Part shown: positions 1 to 8,407 of the stretch, one piece after another
Layout: each line of letters begins with the position of its first letter
Position numbering within the stretch: the first letter of the stretch is position 1
Origin: Verrucomicrobiia bacterium
GTDB lineage: Bacteria; Zixibacteria; MSB-5A5; DSPP01
Assembly (NCBI GenBank): GCA_035574275.1
Contig: DATLYY010000073.1
Location: 1 to 64,000, forward strand
Direction: 5' to 3'
Length of the DNA stretch: 64,000 nt
The notes under the pieces: model-generated
The model's database searches: none
Told to the model about the DNA's origin: nothing
Seen by the model: only the letters and a program-made list of their open reading frames with translations
Program-made: the position numbers and the translations under genes

Positions 1-2
1 GG

Positions 3-971
3 CGGGCGGACAAGCCGCAAAAGGGGCGGTACCGGGAATTTTACCAGTGTGACGTGGATATCGTCGGGCAGGAAGCGCCGCTGGCGGATGCGGAGCTGGT
101 GGCGATGACGTATGAAGTTTTAACGGCGCTGGGATTTTCCAATTTTTCCATCCGTGTCAATCACCGCCAGATTCTTTCCGCCCTCGCCGAGTGGGCCGGG
201 ATTGCCAAGGAAAAACAGGGGGGATTTTTTTCGGCCTTGGACAAACTGGACAAGGTCGGGTTGGACGGAGTAAAAAAAGAGCTTGGAGAACAGGGATTGT
301 CCCCGGAGGCCGCTAAAAAGATACTGCCGGTGATAGAGGCCAATTCGCTGGATTTTTTAAGGCAGGGTTTGGGGCATACCGAGAAAGGGAAGAAAGCGAT
401 CGAAGAAACCGAAACCCTTATGACATACTGCGCGCGTCTCGGAATTCCCGCCGAGGCCGCGGCTTTTGACGTTTCTCTGGCGCGGGGACTCGATTATTAC
501 ACGGGACCGATTTTTGAAACCGTTTTGAGCGACGCCAAAATCGGCAGCGTCACCGGCGGGGGGCGGTACGACCATCTCATCGGGCTTTTTACCGGCAAAG
601 AAGTGCCCGCCACGGGAAGTTCTTTCGGGCTGGAACGGATTATCGATGTGCTGGAGGAGAGAGGAAAGTTGGAAGAAGCAGCAGGCGTCACCCAAGCGGT
701 CGTTTTGCCGTTTGATGAAGCGAGTTTGGTATACGGGCTGGAGGTTGCGGCTTTTCTGCGGAAGAAGAAGGTTCGGACGGAAATATATCCTTTTGCGGAG
801 GATAAAATGCGGGACAAGTTTGGGTGGGTATCGAAAAGAAAAATCGGCTTTGCGGCTGTGGTGGGGCCAGATGAAATGAAGGAGCGGCAGGTGGCGTTCA
901 AAAATATGTCCACCGGCCAGCAGGTGAAGCTGCCTTTTGGGGAATTGCCTGTGGAGTTGAAACGGGGTTAA
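3..971 (+). CDS. hisS: Histidyl-tRNA synthetase, 3' part
   Basis: C-terminal three quarters of histidyl-tRNA synthetase, the class II enzyme that charges tRNA-His. The reading frame is open to the window edge, so the start lies upstream. The first visible residues are class II motif 2 (RPQ-like, then KGRYREFYQCDVDIVG). They are followed by the His-specific GLDYYTG segment, the GGGRYD loop and motif 3 GSSFGLERI. The last ~100 residues form the anticodon-binding alpha/beta domain. An internal GTG at 54 can be read as a start, but it falls inside motif 2 and is not the true one. The next gene begins 9 nt downstream, consistent with co-transcription. Confidence 0.95.
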   Translation, partial: RADKPQKGRYREFYQCDVDIVGQEAPLADAELVAMTYEVLTALGFSNFSIRVNHRQILSALAEWAGIAKEKQGGFFSALDKLDKVGLDGVKKELGEQGLSPEAAKKILPVIEANSLDFLRQGLGHTEKGKKAIEETETLMTYCARLGIPAEAAAFDVSLARGLDYYTGPIFETVLSDAKIGSVTGGGRYDHLIGLFTGKEVPATGSSFGLERIIDVLEERGKLEEAAGVTQAVVLPFDEASLVYGLEVAAFLRKKKVRTEIYPFAEDKMRDKFGWVSKRKIGFAAVVGPDEMKERQVAFKNMSTGQQVKLPFGELPVELKRG

Positions 972-980
972 AATTGTTTT

Positions 981-1736
981 ATGAAGTATCAGAATATCTT
1001 CGTTGAAAAAGAAAAGCATCTGGCGAGGGTTGTCATCAGCCGCCCGCCGTTGAATATCCTCGATATTGCCACGTTAGGGGAAATGAGCAAGGCGTTTGCA
1101 ACCTTGGAGAAGGAAAAACCGCTTTTGGTTGTCTTCTCGGGGGAGGGCGAAAATTTCTCGGCGGGGGTTGAGATAAAAGAGCATTTTCCAAAAACGGTCA
1201 AAAAGATGCTTTCGGCTTTTCATGGGTTTTTACGGCGCATCGTCGGGTCGAACCTGATTACCTGCGCGGCGGCGGATGGTTATGTTTTCGGCGGCGGGTG
1301 CGAACTGGCGGCGGCCTGTGATTTCATTTTTGCCACACCCAAATCGGTATTTGCTCAACCGGAAGCAGCGGTTGGATGTTTTCCGCCGTTTGCCGCCGCT
1401 TATTTCCCGGTTCGAATGGGGCATCGGGCGGCCGCGGAGCTGATTCTGGAAGGAAAAAGTTATTCGGCGGAAGAGGCATGGCAAGCCGGACTGGTCAACC
1501 GAGTGGCCGATGATTTGGACGGCGAGATATGGAAGCTTTATGAAAAGCTTGCGCATTTCAGTCCGGCGGTTTTGCGGCTTGCCAAGAAAGCTTTAGCGGG
1601 ACCAAAGGCGGGTATGGAGGCAAGGCTTAAGCACTCGGAAAACATATACTTGCGGGAATTGGTTAGAGTAAAGGATATGACGGAGGGGTTGAACGCTTTT
1701 CTTCAAAAACGAACGCCGGTTTGGAGCGGAAAATGA
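981..1736 (+). CDS. Enoyl-CoA hydratase/isomerase family protein, dienoyl-CoA hydratase-like
   Basis: 251 residues, a normal crotonase length. The N-terminal strand (RPPLNILDIATLGEM), the oxyanion-hole segment FSAGVEIKEHFP and the GGGCELAAACD loop identify the crotonase fold. The NILDIA and FSAGVEIKEH pattern resembles cyclohexa-1,5-diene-1-carbonyl-CoA hydratases rather than short-chain fatty-acid hydratases, but the substrate is inferred. The second catalytic region reads EAAVGCFPP, so the usual second Glu of classical hydratases is not obvious. That also fits the dienoyl subfamily or an isomerase. It ends in an ATGA overlap with the next gene, so the two are probably translationally coupled. 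Confidence 0.8.
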   Translation: MKYQNIFVEKEKHLARVVISRPPLNILDIATLGEMSKAFATLEKEKPLLVVFSGEGENFSAGVEIKEHFPKTVKKMLSAFHGFLRRIVGSNLITCAAADGYVFGGGCELAAACDFIFATPKSVFAQPEAAVGCFPPFAAAYFPVRMGHRAAAELILEGKSYSAEEAWQAGLVNRVADDLDGEIWKLYEKLAHFSPAVLRLAKKALAGPKAGMEARLKHSENIYLRELVRVKDMTEGLNAFLQKRTPVWSGK

Positions 1737-2575
1737 AGGTTATCGACTGCCACGTGCACATCCAGCCGTGGAATCAATTGAAGCCGGAGGTTCTGGTGCG
1801 GATGAAAAACGGGCGGCAGGATTATGACCAGATACAAAAATTCATCCAGTCGCCGGACGCGTTCGTAGAGTACCTCGACTCAACCGGAATCGCCCAGGCT
1901 TGGATCATCAATTATGATTCCCCCGATTTGATGGGATTCTCGTTTGAGGTCAACCGGTTTTGCGCCAATTACTGCAAGAGTCATCCGAAACGGCTGATCC
2001 CGTTCGGGTCGGTCAACCCGCGAACTTCCAAAAACGTCACGGAGGATTTGAAGAAGGTAATGGACTGGGGAATTCGGGGAATCAAGTTGCACCCGCCGCA
2101 TCAGCTTTTTTCACCCAATGATTACCTATCGTCCCACCGCAACTTGGAGGAATTATACCGGTTTTGCGAGCTGAAGAAACTGCCGGTGATGTTTCATACC
2201 GGCACTTCGATTTTTCCCGGCGCCCGCAGCCGGTACGGGAATCCGATTCCGATTGATGACGTGGCCGTAGATTTTCCGAACTTGAAAATCATCCTGGCGC
2301 ACGGGGGACGACCGCTCTGGCAGCAGGAGGCATTCTTTTTAGTGCGGCGGCACCCCAACGTTTATCTCGAAATCTCGGGCATTCCGCCGGCGAAGGTTTT
2401 GGAGAATTTTCCGCGGCTGGAGGAAATCGCCTCAAAAACACTTTTCGGCACGGACTGGCCGGGGCCGGGAGTGGCTTCCATCGCCAAAAACATCGAGGAT
2501 TTTAAGAAGCTAAAGCTCTCCGATGAGGCCAGGGAGAACATCCTGCACAAGACGGCGGAGCAGTTTTTCAGTTAG
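1733..2575 (+). CDS. Amidohydrolase 2 family metal-dependent hydrolase (TIM barrel)
   Basis: 280 residues from the ATG at 1733, which overlaps the preceding stop codon and has GGAG a few bases upstream. A TTG at 1721 is a less likely start. The metal-binding DCHVHI motif is at residues 5-10, followed by a conserved GIKLHPP, a His in MFHTG, a His in LAHGG and the catalytic Asp in FGTDWPG. This is the order of the amidohydrolase 2 (ACMSD/gamma-resorcylate decarboxylase-like) barrel. Enzymes of this type hydrolyse or decarboxylate small cyclic acids. Coupling to the upstream hydratase suggests a short catabolic pair. The substrate cannot be read from the sequence. Confidence 0.8.
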   Translation: MKVIDCHVHIQPWNQLKPEVLVRMKNGRQDYDQIQKFIQSPDAFVEYLDSTGIAQAWIINYDSPDLMGFSFEVNRFCANYCKSHPKRLIPFGSVNPRTSKNVTEDLKKVMDWGIRGIKLHPPHQLFSPNDYLSSHRNLEELYRFCELKKLPVMFHTGTSIFPGARSRYGNPIPIDDVAVDFPNLKIILAHGGRPLWQQEAFFLVRRHPNVYLEISGIPPAKVLENFPRLEEIASKTLFGTDWPGPGVASIAKNIEDFKKLKLSDEARENILHKTAEQFFS

Positions 2576-2583
2576 AGAGGGAA

Positions 2584-3729
2584 TCAAACCTCTTCGAGTT
2601 TGGTCTGGACGCGGAGGCCGCGGGCTTCCAATTCCGCAATAAACTTTTTCAAGGGGACGGCTTCTTCCTGACGGAGGGCGCCGGTTTGGGAAATCTCTCC
2701 ACGAGCCAACAGAAGGGTAATAACGGAGGCGGGGAAGGCGGTGGCCTTCATCATCGCGGTGAATTTCGAATCGGCTCTTTCCACCAACTCATAGATCAAA
2801 CGCATTTTCCTTCCTGCCTTGACGCCGTCCAGCCAGACGCGAAGCAGAACGACATCCGGGCCGGTTTTGGGGAGGAGTTCCGACAAGAGTTTAATCCATA
2901 CCGCCCGCGGTGTCACTTTCATCTTGCCGATAACAATCTCCTTCTGTGACGCAAGCCCCATCTCGACAGCGGCGCGGATTATTTCGGTGTGGCCGGGGTA
3001 GCGGATGGTTTTATAGTCCAGCTCTTTCACTTTTCCCTTCAGCATTTCCGGCAGGGCGGCGGCGCCTCCGGAGGTGTAAAAGGCCTCCATTTTACCGAAC
3101 GGGTCGGGGAAGCGAATCTCCTCCAATCCGTCCATCGACTCCGCGGCGGCCAGCCGGCCTTCCTTCAGGATTTTGGCCGGCTCGACGTATTCGTTGATCA
3201 AACCCTCCAAGGAGAAGACCTCCTGATAATTGAGCGGCGGTTTGGGATTGAGGGGCAAGCCGCCCACACGCATATGGATTTCGTCGACGGTATCGAACTG
3301 CTTCATTCCACCGTAGGCCAAAATCGAGGCCAAACCGGGGGCGAGGCCGACTTCGGGAATTATGGCAATTCCGGCCTTTCTTGCGGACGAATCCAATTTT
3401 CTTTGGGCGGCTACAACAGTGTCGTTTCCTCCCAAATCAACGAAGTGGGCGCGGTTTTGAACGGCCGCGCGGGTGGCGGCAAGGTTCAAAAAATACGGCA
3501 GCGCCGAAGCGAGGGCGGAATGTCCTTTTGTTAGACGGGCTATATGGGACGCACTGGAGAGGTCGGCGTGAATGGCCTTCAGTTTTGAGTTTTTGATGAA
3601 GCCCGCCGCTTCTTTAAGAATCCTCCGGTTTCCCTCCAACAGTGTGACTTTCTTTACATCCGGCTGCCGGCAGAAATCGAAGGCGATTGCCCGCCCCATT
3701 TTTCCCGCTCCCAAAACGGCCAAGTTCAC
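2584..3729 (-). CDS. Saccharopine dehydrogenase-family oxidoreductase, lysine 6-dehydrogenase-like
   Basis: 381 residues from a GTG at 3729. The N-terminal NLAVLGAGKMG is the Rossmann NAD(P)-binding GxGxxG. Other family landmarks are the ALASALPYFLNL and HFVDLGG segments and the EVGLAPGLASILA block. Members oxidise lysine or saccharopine, or are uncharacterised reductases. The gene is convergent with the amidohydrolase (8-nt gap) and divergent from the sensor kinase at 3796. The frame stays open upstream to 3888, but that extension is not family-like. The GTG was chosen because it is followed directly by the Rossmann motif and preceded by a good promoter ending 7 nt upstream. A TTG at 3759 is the alternative. 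Confidence 0.75.
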   Translation of the reverse strand: MNLAVLGAGKMGRAIAFDFCRQPDVKKVTLLEGNRRILKEAAGFIKNSKLKAIHADLSSASHIARLTKGHSALASALPYFLNLAATRAAVQNRAHFVDLGGNDTVVAAQRKLDSSARKAGIAIIPEVGLAPGLASILAYGGMKQFDTVDEIHMRVGGLPLNPKPPLNYQEVFSLEGLINEYVEPAKILKEGRLAAAESMDGLEEIRFPDPFGKMEAFYTSGGAAALPEMLKGKVKELDYKTIRYPGHTEIIRAAVEMGLASQKEIVIGKMKVTPRAVWIKLLSELLPKTGPDVVLLRVWLDGVKAGRKMRLIYELVERADSKFTAMMKATAFPASVITLLLARGEISQTGALRQEEAVPLKKFIAELEARGLRVQTKLEEV

Positions 3730-3736
3730 CCCGGCG

Positions 3737-3765
3737 AATGTAACGGATGAAGACCGCAAGCACAA
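3737..3765 (-). promoter_or_regulatory. Predicted sigma70 promoter of the lysine dehydrogenase-like gene
   Basis: On the minus strand TTGTGC (3765-3760), a 17-nt spacer and TACATT (3742-3737) lie immediately before the GTG at 3729. Only 7 nt separate the -10 from the start codon, so the transcript would be leaderless or nearly so. A small hairpin (ACCCC/GGGGT around 3766-3780) lies in the same divergent gap. Confidence 0.4.
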
Positions 3766-3795
3766 ACCCCTCTTTGGGGTGGCAGGTATCCCTTT

Positions 3796-6700
3796 ATGTT
3801 TTTTGGGGTTATGCCGAAAAAGAATAATGACATGCAGCAATTTGAACACAGCCTTCCCGGATTGGGAGGGCCCTCGTTTGGGGGGCACGAGCCCCTGCCT
3901 CCGGAAAGCCGGAAGGGATGGCTGGTAGTTTTTTCCGCGCTGGCCGTTTTAATCTTCGGCATCTGGGCGATTAACGTCATCAGCTCGGGATTGGAAATCC
4001 ATTCCGACCGGGAGGATTTAAACCAGGCCTTGCAGATGGAAAGCCGGCTGCGGGATGCGCTTTTGCAGCTGAATCGGCCGGCCAACGACGTTTTGGAAAA
4101 CTACCAGGTTGAAAAGGAACGGAAGCTTCTTGCGGCCTATCACCGGCACTACCAAAACGCCCGTTCCGAGTTTGTGGCCGCCTTGTCCAATGAGGTCCCG
4201 GCGGCTGTCATCATCAGCCAACTGGACAGCAGTGTGACCCGGCTTTTGGAGGAAGCTGAAAAGACCTTGGATGCGGCCGCAAGGAGGGAACGGCTGCGGA
4301 AGGGGGGGGCGGCGGAAAGAAAAATCCGGGAAATGGAGACTTTGGCCGGCGCCTCGATGGCCCGAATGGACCGGTATTGCGCCAGGGCGCTTGAAATCCT
4401 GCGAACGATCGAGAAAAAGCACCAAGAGGAACGGGCCAAGCTCATGGACGCCCAAAGCGGCCTCTTCAAGGATTTATACCTCTTGGCGGGGATCTCTTTT
4501 TCAATCGGCCTGTTCGCCGTCTGGCTTTTGATGCGGGTGCGGGTGGGGCAGAAGCGGGAACGGAGCGTCTCGGAGTCGCTTTCCCAGACGCTTGCGGAAG
4601 TGAAAGCCACGGAGGAGGCGCTGCGGCAGTCCAACGAGCGTTTTCACCTGGCCGCCTCGGCCACCAGCGGCGTGATTTATGACTGGGACATAGAAAAGAA
4701 CAGGATTATATGGACCGAAAATATAACCGCCGTTTTTGGCTACAAACTGCAAGAGGTTGATCCGAACTTCGCCTGGTGGGAGGAACGGGTGCATCCCTCC
4801 GATCAGGCCCGCATCCTGACCCAAATCGAGGAGAACCTGGCGGCCGGGAAGGACTTTATCGGGGAGTACCGGTTTCGCCACAAGGAAGGGCATTACATCG
4901 ACGTATGGGACAAGGGGCGTTTGGTGCGGGACGCCGCCGGCCGGATCAAGCGGATGGTCGGCAGCATGGTGGATGTTTCCGAGCAAAAACGGGTGGAAAA
5001 GGCCCTGCGGGCCATTGCCGAGGGAATCTCGTCGGCCACCGGCGTCAACTTTTTCCGTTCCCTGGTCCGCCACCTGGCGACGGTGCTCGAGGTCCGCTAC
5101 GCCTTTATCGGCGAAGTACTGGAGGGAAGTCCGGAACGGGCCCGCACCATCGCCGTCTGGGCGGGGGACGGGTTTATGGAAAACTTTGAGTACGAACTGG
5201 CCGGGACGCCCTGCGAAAACGTGATCGGGAAGGGGATGGAGTTTTATCCCCGCGAAGTGCAGAAACACTTTCCGGACGACCCGATCCTGAAGGATTTGAA
5301 CGCCGAAAGCTACCTTGGGACCCCGCTTTTTGATTCCGCCGGCAAGCCGCTCGGCGTTCTGGGCGTTTTGCACACCGAGCCGGTGGCGGACGAGTTCGAC
5401 TTGCGCTCCATCCTCGGCATCTTCGGCGTGCGGGCCGCCGCCGAGCTGGAGCGGAAGCACACGGAGGAGGCATTGCGGCAGAGCGAAGAGCGTTTTCGCT
5501 CGATATTTGAGAACGCCTCGGCCGGGATGGTTACAGTAAGCCCCGAGGGCCGCTTCCTGCAGGTCAACCCGGCGTTCTGCAAGTGGCTGGGATACTCGGA
5601 AAAAGAATTGTTGCAAATGGCCCTGTTCGATGTTACCCATCCGGATGACTTCGACAAATCCCGGGTGGCTTTACGAGAAGTAACCGTTAGGGGAAAATCG
5701 ACCGTCGAATTGGAAAAACGCTACGTCCGAAGAGACGGACAATTGGTTTGGGGGCACGTGTCGTCGGCTTGGCTGCACAGTGCAGATGGCAAACCTCTAT
5801 ACGGGGTCTCCCTGATTCAGGACGTTACCGAGCGGAAACGGGCTGTGGAGGAACTGGCCATGGCCCGGGATGCCGCACTGGAGCAGGCCAACTTGAAAAG
5901 CCAGTTTCTGGCCAACATGAGCCACGAAATCCGCACGCCGATGAACGGAGTTCTGGGCTATCTGGGGCTTCTTTCCAGCCGGGCCTTTGCTGACGAGCGG
6001 GAGATGGCCGAGTTCATCCGCGGGGCCAAAAGTTCCGCCGAATCTCTTCTAACCCTCATCAATGACATTCTGGATTTCTCCAAAATCGAGGCGGGGAAGC
6101 TTTCCATCGAGTCGATCGAGTTCGATTTGCGCTCCGTGGTGGAGGATACCGCCTCCCTTCTGGCTCCCAAAGCGGAACAGAAGGGGCTGGAGCTGGCCTG
6201 TCTGGTGGAGTTCGGCGTTCCGCTCGCCTTGAAAGGGGATCCCACCCGGCTGCGCCAGGTGCTCATAAACCTCACGGGTAACGCCGTCAAGTTCACAGAG
6301 AAGGGGGAGGTCGTCATCCGCGCCAGCTTGCTGGCGGAGGATGATAAGACCGCACGCATCCGCTTTTCGGTCAAGGACACCGGGATCGGCATTCCGGCAG
6401 AAAAGCACCATTTGCTTTTCCAGAGCTTCACCCAAGTGGATGGCTCCTCCACGCGGCGCTTCGGGGGAACCGGTCTGGGCCTGGCCATTTCCAAGCAATT
6501 GGTGGAGCTGATGGGGGGGGAGATCGGGTTTGAAAGCGAGCCGGGCAGGGGGAGCGAATTCTGGTTCGAAATACCCCTTTCCAAAAACCTGGCCGCCCGT
6601 CCCCGGATCGTCAGCGCGGATATCCGCAACGCAGCCGTTTTGATTGTGGACGACAACACCGTGAACCGGGACATTCTCTGCCGGATGGTGGAGTCGTTCG

Positions 6701-7827
6701 GCTGCCGGGCCTTTCCCGCCGGAAATTCGGCCGAGGGGATGAGGGTTCTGCAAAAACAGCTGACGCTGGGGGATCCCATCCGCATCGCCATCATCGATTT
6801 TCAGATGCCGGATGAAAACGGGGAGGAACTGGCAAGAAAAATAAAATCCCATCCGGCCTTGCAGCCGACTTTTCTCGTTCTTCTAACCTCCGTGGGGACG
6901 AGGGGGGACGCCGTCCGGGCCAAGGCGGCCGGGTTTGCCGCCTACTTGCACAAGCCGGTGAAGCAATCCCAACTATTGGAGGCGATAACGGCGGTTTTGG
7001 GGCGTTCGAAAGAAAGGGAGGCCGAGCAGCCGCTGATTACCCGTCACTGGCTGGAGGAGGCCAAACGGGGGGGGAGCATTCTCGTCGCCGAGGACAACCA
7101 GGTCAACCGGGCGGTGGCGGAGGCCGTGCTTTCACGGGCGGGCTATTCGGTCGTTTCCGTCAAGGACGGGCGGGAGGCGGTGGAGGTTTTATCCGCGCGG
7201 GAGTTTGATTTGGTTTTGATGGATGTGCAGATGCCGGAACTGGACGGGCTGGAAGCCACGCGGGAGATCCGAAAGATGGCGGGGCCGCAGGCCAAAATTC
7301 CCATCATCGCCATGACCGCGCATGCCCTTTCCGGCGACCGGGAAAAATGCCTGAAGGCGGGAATGAACGACTATGTATCCAAGCCGATCGAACCTTTGGA
7401 ATTACGGGAGGTGGTCGAGCGCTGGATGGCCCGCCGGCCCCTCGCTCCTCCGGTTGTGGCGGCAAAGGAGAACAACCGAAGGGCGGCGCCGGTGGACTGG
7501 GCCCGGCTGGAGCAGGCCTCCGGCGGAGATGCCGCCTTTCGCCGGCAGTTAATCGAGGTTTTTCTGGCGGACTGCGAAAACCGCCTGGGTCTTTTGAACG
7601 AAGCGCTGCGGACGAAAAATTTCACCCGGATGGAGCGGGAGGCGCATTCCATCAAAGGGGCTTCCGCCAATTTCGGGGCATCCGGGCTTTCGCGTCTGGC
7701 CGGGGAACTGGAAGAGCAGGCGGGAAAAAAATCGCCGGCCCACTGCCGCAACACGCTCAAACAGATGGCCGGGGAGTTTGAACAGGTAAAAGGGAGTTTA
7801 GCCGCAAAGGGGGTGGTCAAAGGATGA
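3796..7827 (+). CDS. Membrane hybrid sensor histidine kinase (PAS-GAF-PAS-HisKA-HATPase-REC-REC-HPt)
   Basis: 1343 residues. Two membrane segments (about 41-62 and 226-247) enclose a ~160-residue helical periplasmic sensor region. After them come PAS (~280-400), GAF (~401-552), PAS (~564-682), HisKA with MSHEIRTPMNG (phosphoacceptor H710), and an ATPase domain with DTGIGIP and GTGLGLA. Two receivers follow (D1001 in DFQMPDENG, D1143 in MDVQMPELDG), then a C-terminal HPt domain (H1284 in HSIKGASANFG). This is a complete BarA/ArcB-like multistep phosphorelay in one chain. It overlaps the next gene by ATGA. The start is uncertain: ATGs at 3796, 3811 and 3832 all precede the first membrane helix and none has a clear ribosome site. 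Confidence 0.9.
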   Translation: MFFGVMPKKNNDMQQFEHSLPGLGGPSFGGHEPLPPESRKGWLVVFSALAVLIFGIWAINVISSGLEIHSDREDLNQALQMESRLRDALLQLNRPANDVLENYQVEKERKLLAAYHRHYQNARSEFVAALSNEVPAAVIISQLDSSVTRLLEEAEKTLDAAARRERLRKGGAAERKIREMETLAGASMARMDRYCARALEILRTIEKKHQEERAKLMDAQSGLFKDLYLLAGISFSIGLFAVWLLMRVRVGQKRERSVSESLSQTLAEVKATEEALRQSNERFHLAASATSGVIYDWDIEKNRIIWTENITAVFGYKLQEVDPNFAWWEERVHPSDQARILTQIEENLAAGKDFIGEYRFRHKEGHYIDVWDKGRLVRDAAGRIKRMVGSMVDVSEQKRVEKALRAIAEGISSATGVNFFRSLVRHLATVLEVRYAFIGEVLEGSPERARTIAVWAGDGFMENFEYELAGTPCENVIGKGMEFYPREVQKHFPDDPILKDLNAESYLGTPLFDSAGKPLGVLGVLHTEPVADEFDLRSILGIFGVRAAAELERKHTEEALRQSEERFRSIFENASAGMVTVSPEGRFLQVNPAFCKWLGYSEKELLQMALFDVTHPDDFDKSRVALREVTVRGKSTVELEKRYVRRDGQLVWGHVSSAWLHSADGKPLYGVSLIQDVTERKRAVEELAMARDAALEQANLKSQFLANMSHEIRTPMNGVLGYLGLLSSRAFADEREMAEFIRGAKSSAESLLTLINDILDFSKIEAGKLSIESIEFDLRSVVEDTASLLAPKAEQKGLELACLVEFGVPLALKGDPTRLRQVLINLTGNAVKFTEKGEVVIRASLLAEDDKTARIRFSVKDTGIGIPAEKHHLLFQSFTQVDGSSTRRFGGTGLGLAISKQLVELMGGEIGFESEPGRGSEFWFEIPLSKNLAARPRIVSADIRNAAVLIVDDNTVNRDILCRMVESFGCRAFPAGNSAEGMRVLQKQLTLGDPIRIAIIDFQMPDENGEELARKIKSHPALQPTFLVLLTSVGTRGDAVRAKAAGFAAYLHKPVKQSQLLEAITAVLGRSKEREAEQPLITRHWLEEAKRGGSILVAEDNQVNRAVAEAVLSRAGYSVVSVKDGREAVEVLSAREFDLVLMDVQMPELDGLEATREIRKMAGPQAKIPIIAMTAHALSGDREKCLKAGMNDYVSKPIEPLELREVVERWMARRPLAPPVVAAKENNRRAAPVDWARLEQASGGDAAFRRQLIEVFLADCENRLGLLNEALRTKNFTRMEREAHSIKGASANFGASGLSRLAGELEEQAGKKSPAHCRNTLKQMAGEFEQVKGSLAAKGVVKG

Positions 7828-8384
7828 AGATACTGGTGGCGGAAGATGACGCCGTTTCGCGGCTGATTTTGGAAAAAACGCTGACCGGCTGGGGGCATGC
7901 GGTTGCCGCCTGCGACAACGGCGCGGCGGGCTGGTCCCTTTACCGCTCGGGGGAGTTCCGGTTGGTGATCCTGGATTGGATGATGCCGGAGATGGACGGG
8001 CCGGAGCTTTGCCGGAAAATTCGTTCCCTCAAGCGTTCCGATTACACCTATCTCATCCTGCTCACCGCCAAGACCGGCAAGGAGAATTTTCTGGAGGGGA
8101 TGGAGGCGGGGGCGGACGACTATTTAACCAAGCCGTTTGATGCCGATGAGTTGAAAGTCCGCCTGCATGTAGCGGAGCGGATTTTGTCCCTGCAGGCGGA
8201 CATCCAGACGCTGCGCGGGATTTTGCCCATCTGCGCCTGGTGCAAAAAAATTCGCAGCGACAAGGCCCTCTGGCAGACGGCGGAAGAATATCTCAAGTCC
8301 CATACGGAAGTGGATTTCAGCCATTCCATCTGCCCGGAGTGCGCGGAGAAACAGAAAGAACTGCTGGTGGAAAGGAAAAAGTAA
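7824..8384 (+). CDS. Receiver-domain response regulator with C-terminal double CxxC module
   Basis: 186 residues. The receiver domain (1-~125) has the acidic pair E7/D8-D9, phosphoacceptor D51 in LDWMMPEMDG, and the conserved LTAK and KPF residues. The C-terminal ~55 residues carry CAWC (C137, C140) and CPEC (C170, C173) around a short helical stretch. This layout is recurrent in receiver proteins next to hybrid kinases and is probably a metal or redox site, though no function is established here. There is no DNA-binding or enzymatic output domain. ATGA overlap with the hybrid kinase upstream implies coupled translation and makes its HPt domain a likely phosphodonor. Confidence 0.85.
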   Translation: MKILVAEDDAVSRLILEKTLTGWGHAVAACDNGAAGWSLYRSGEFRLVILDWMMPEMDGPELCRKIRSLKRSDYTYLILLTAKTGKENFLEGMEAGADDYLTKPFDADELKVRLHVAERILSLQADIQTLRGILPICAWCKKIRSDKALWQTAEEYLKSHTEVDFSHSICPECAEKQKELLVERKK

Positions 8385-8407
8385 TCACCGCTTTCAATTG
8401 AATTCAG

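Noticed and set aside
54-60. GTG start for hisS at position 54
   Set aside because: It lies within catalytic motif 2 of the synthetase; the frame is open to the window edge, so the gene is truncated by the window.
3760-3888. N-terminal extension of the lysine dehydrogenase-like gene to 3888
   Set aside because: The extension is not Rossmann-like, overlaps the divergent kinase gene, and a promoter lies directly before the GTG at 3729.
4501-5640. 379-codon minus-strand frame inside the hybrid kinase gene
   Set aside because: Antisense shadow; no start signal and no coherent protein features.
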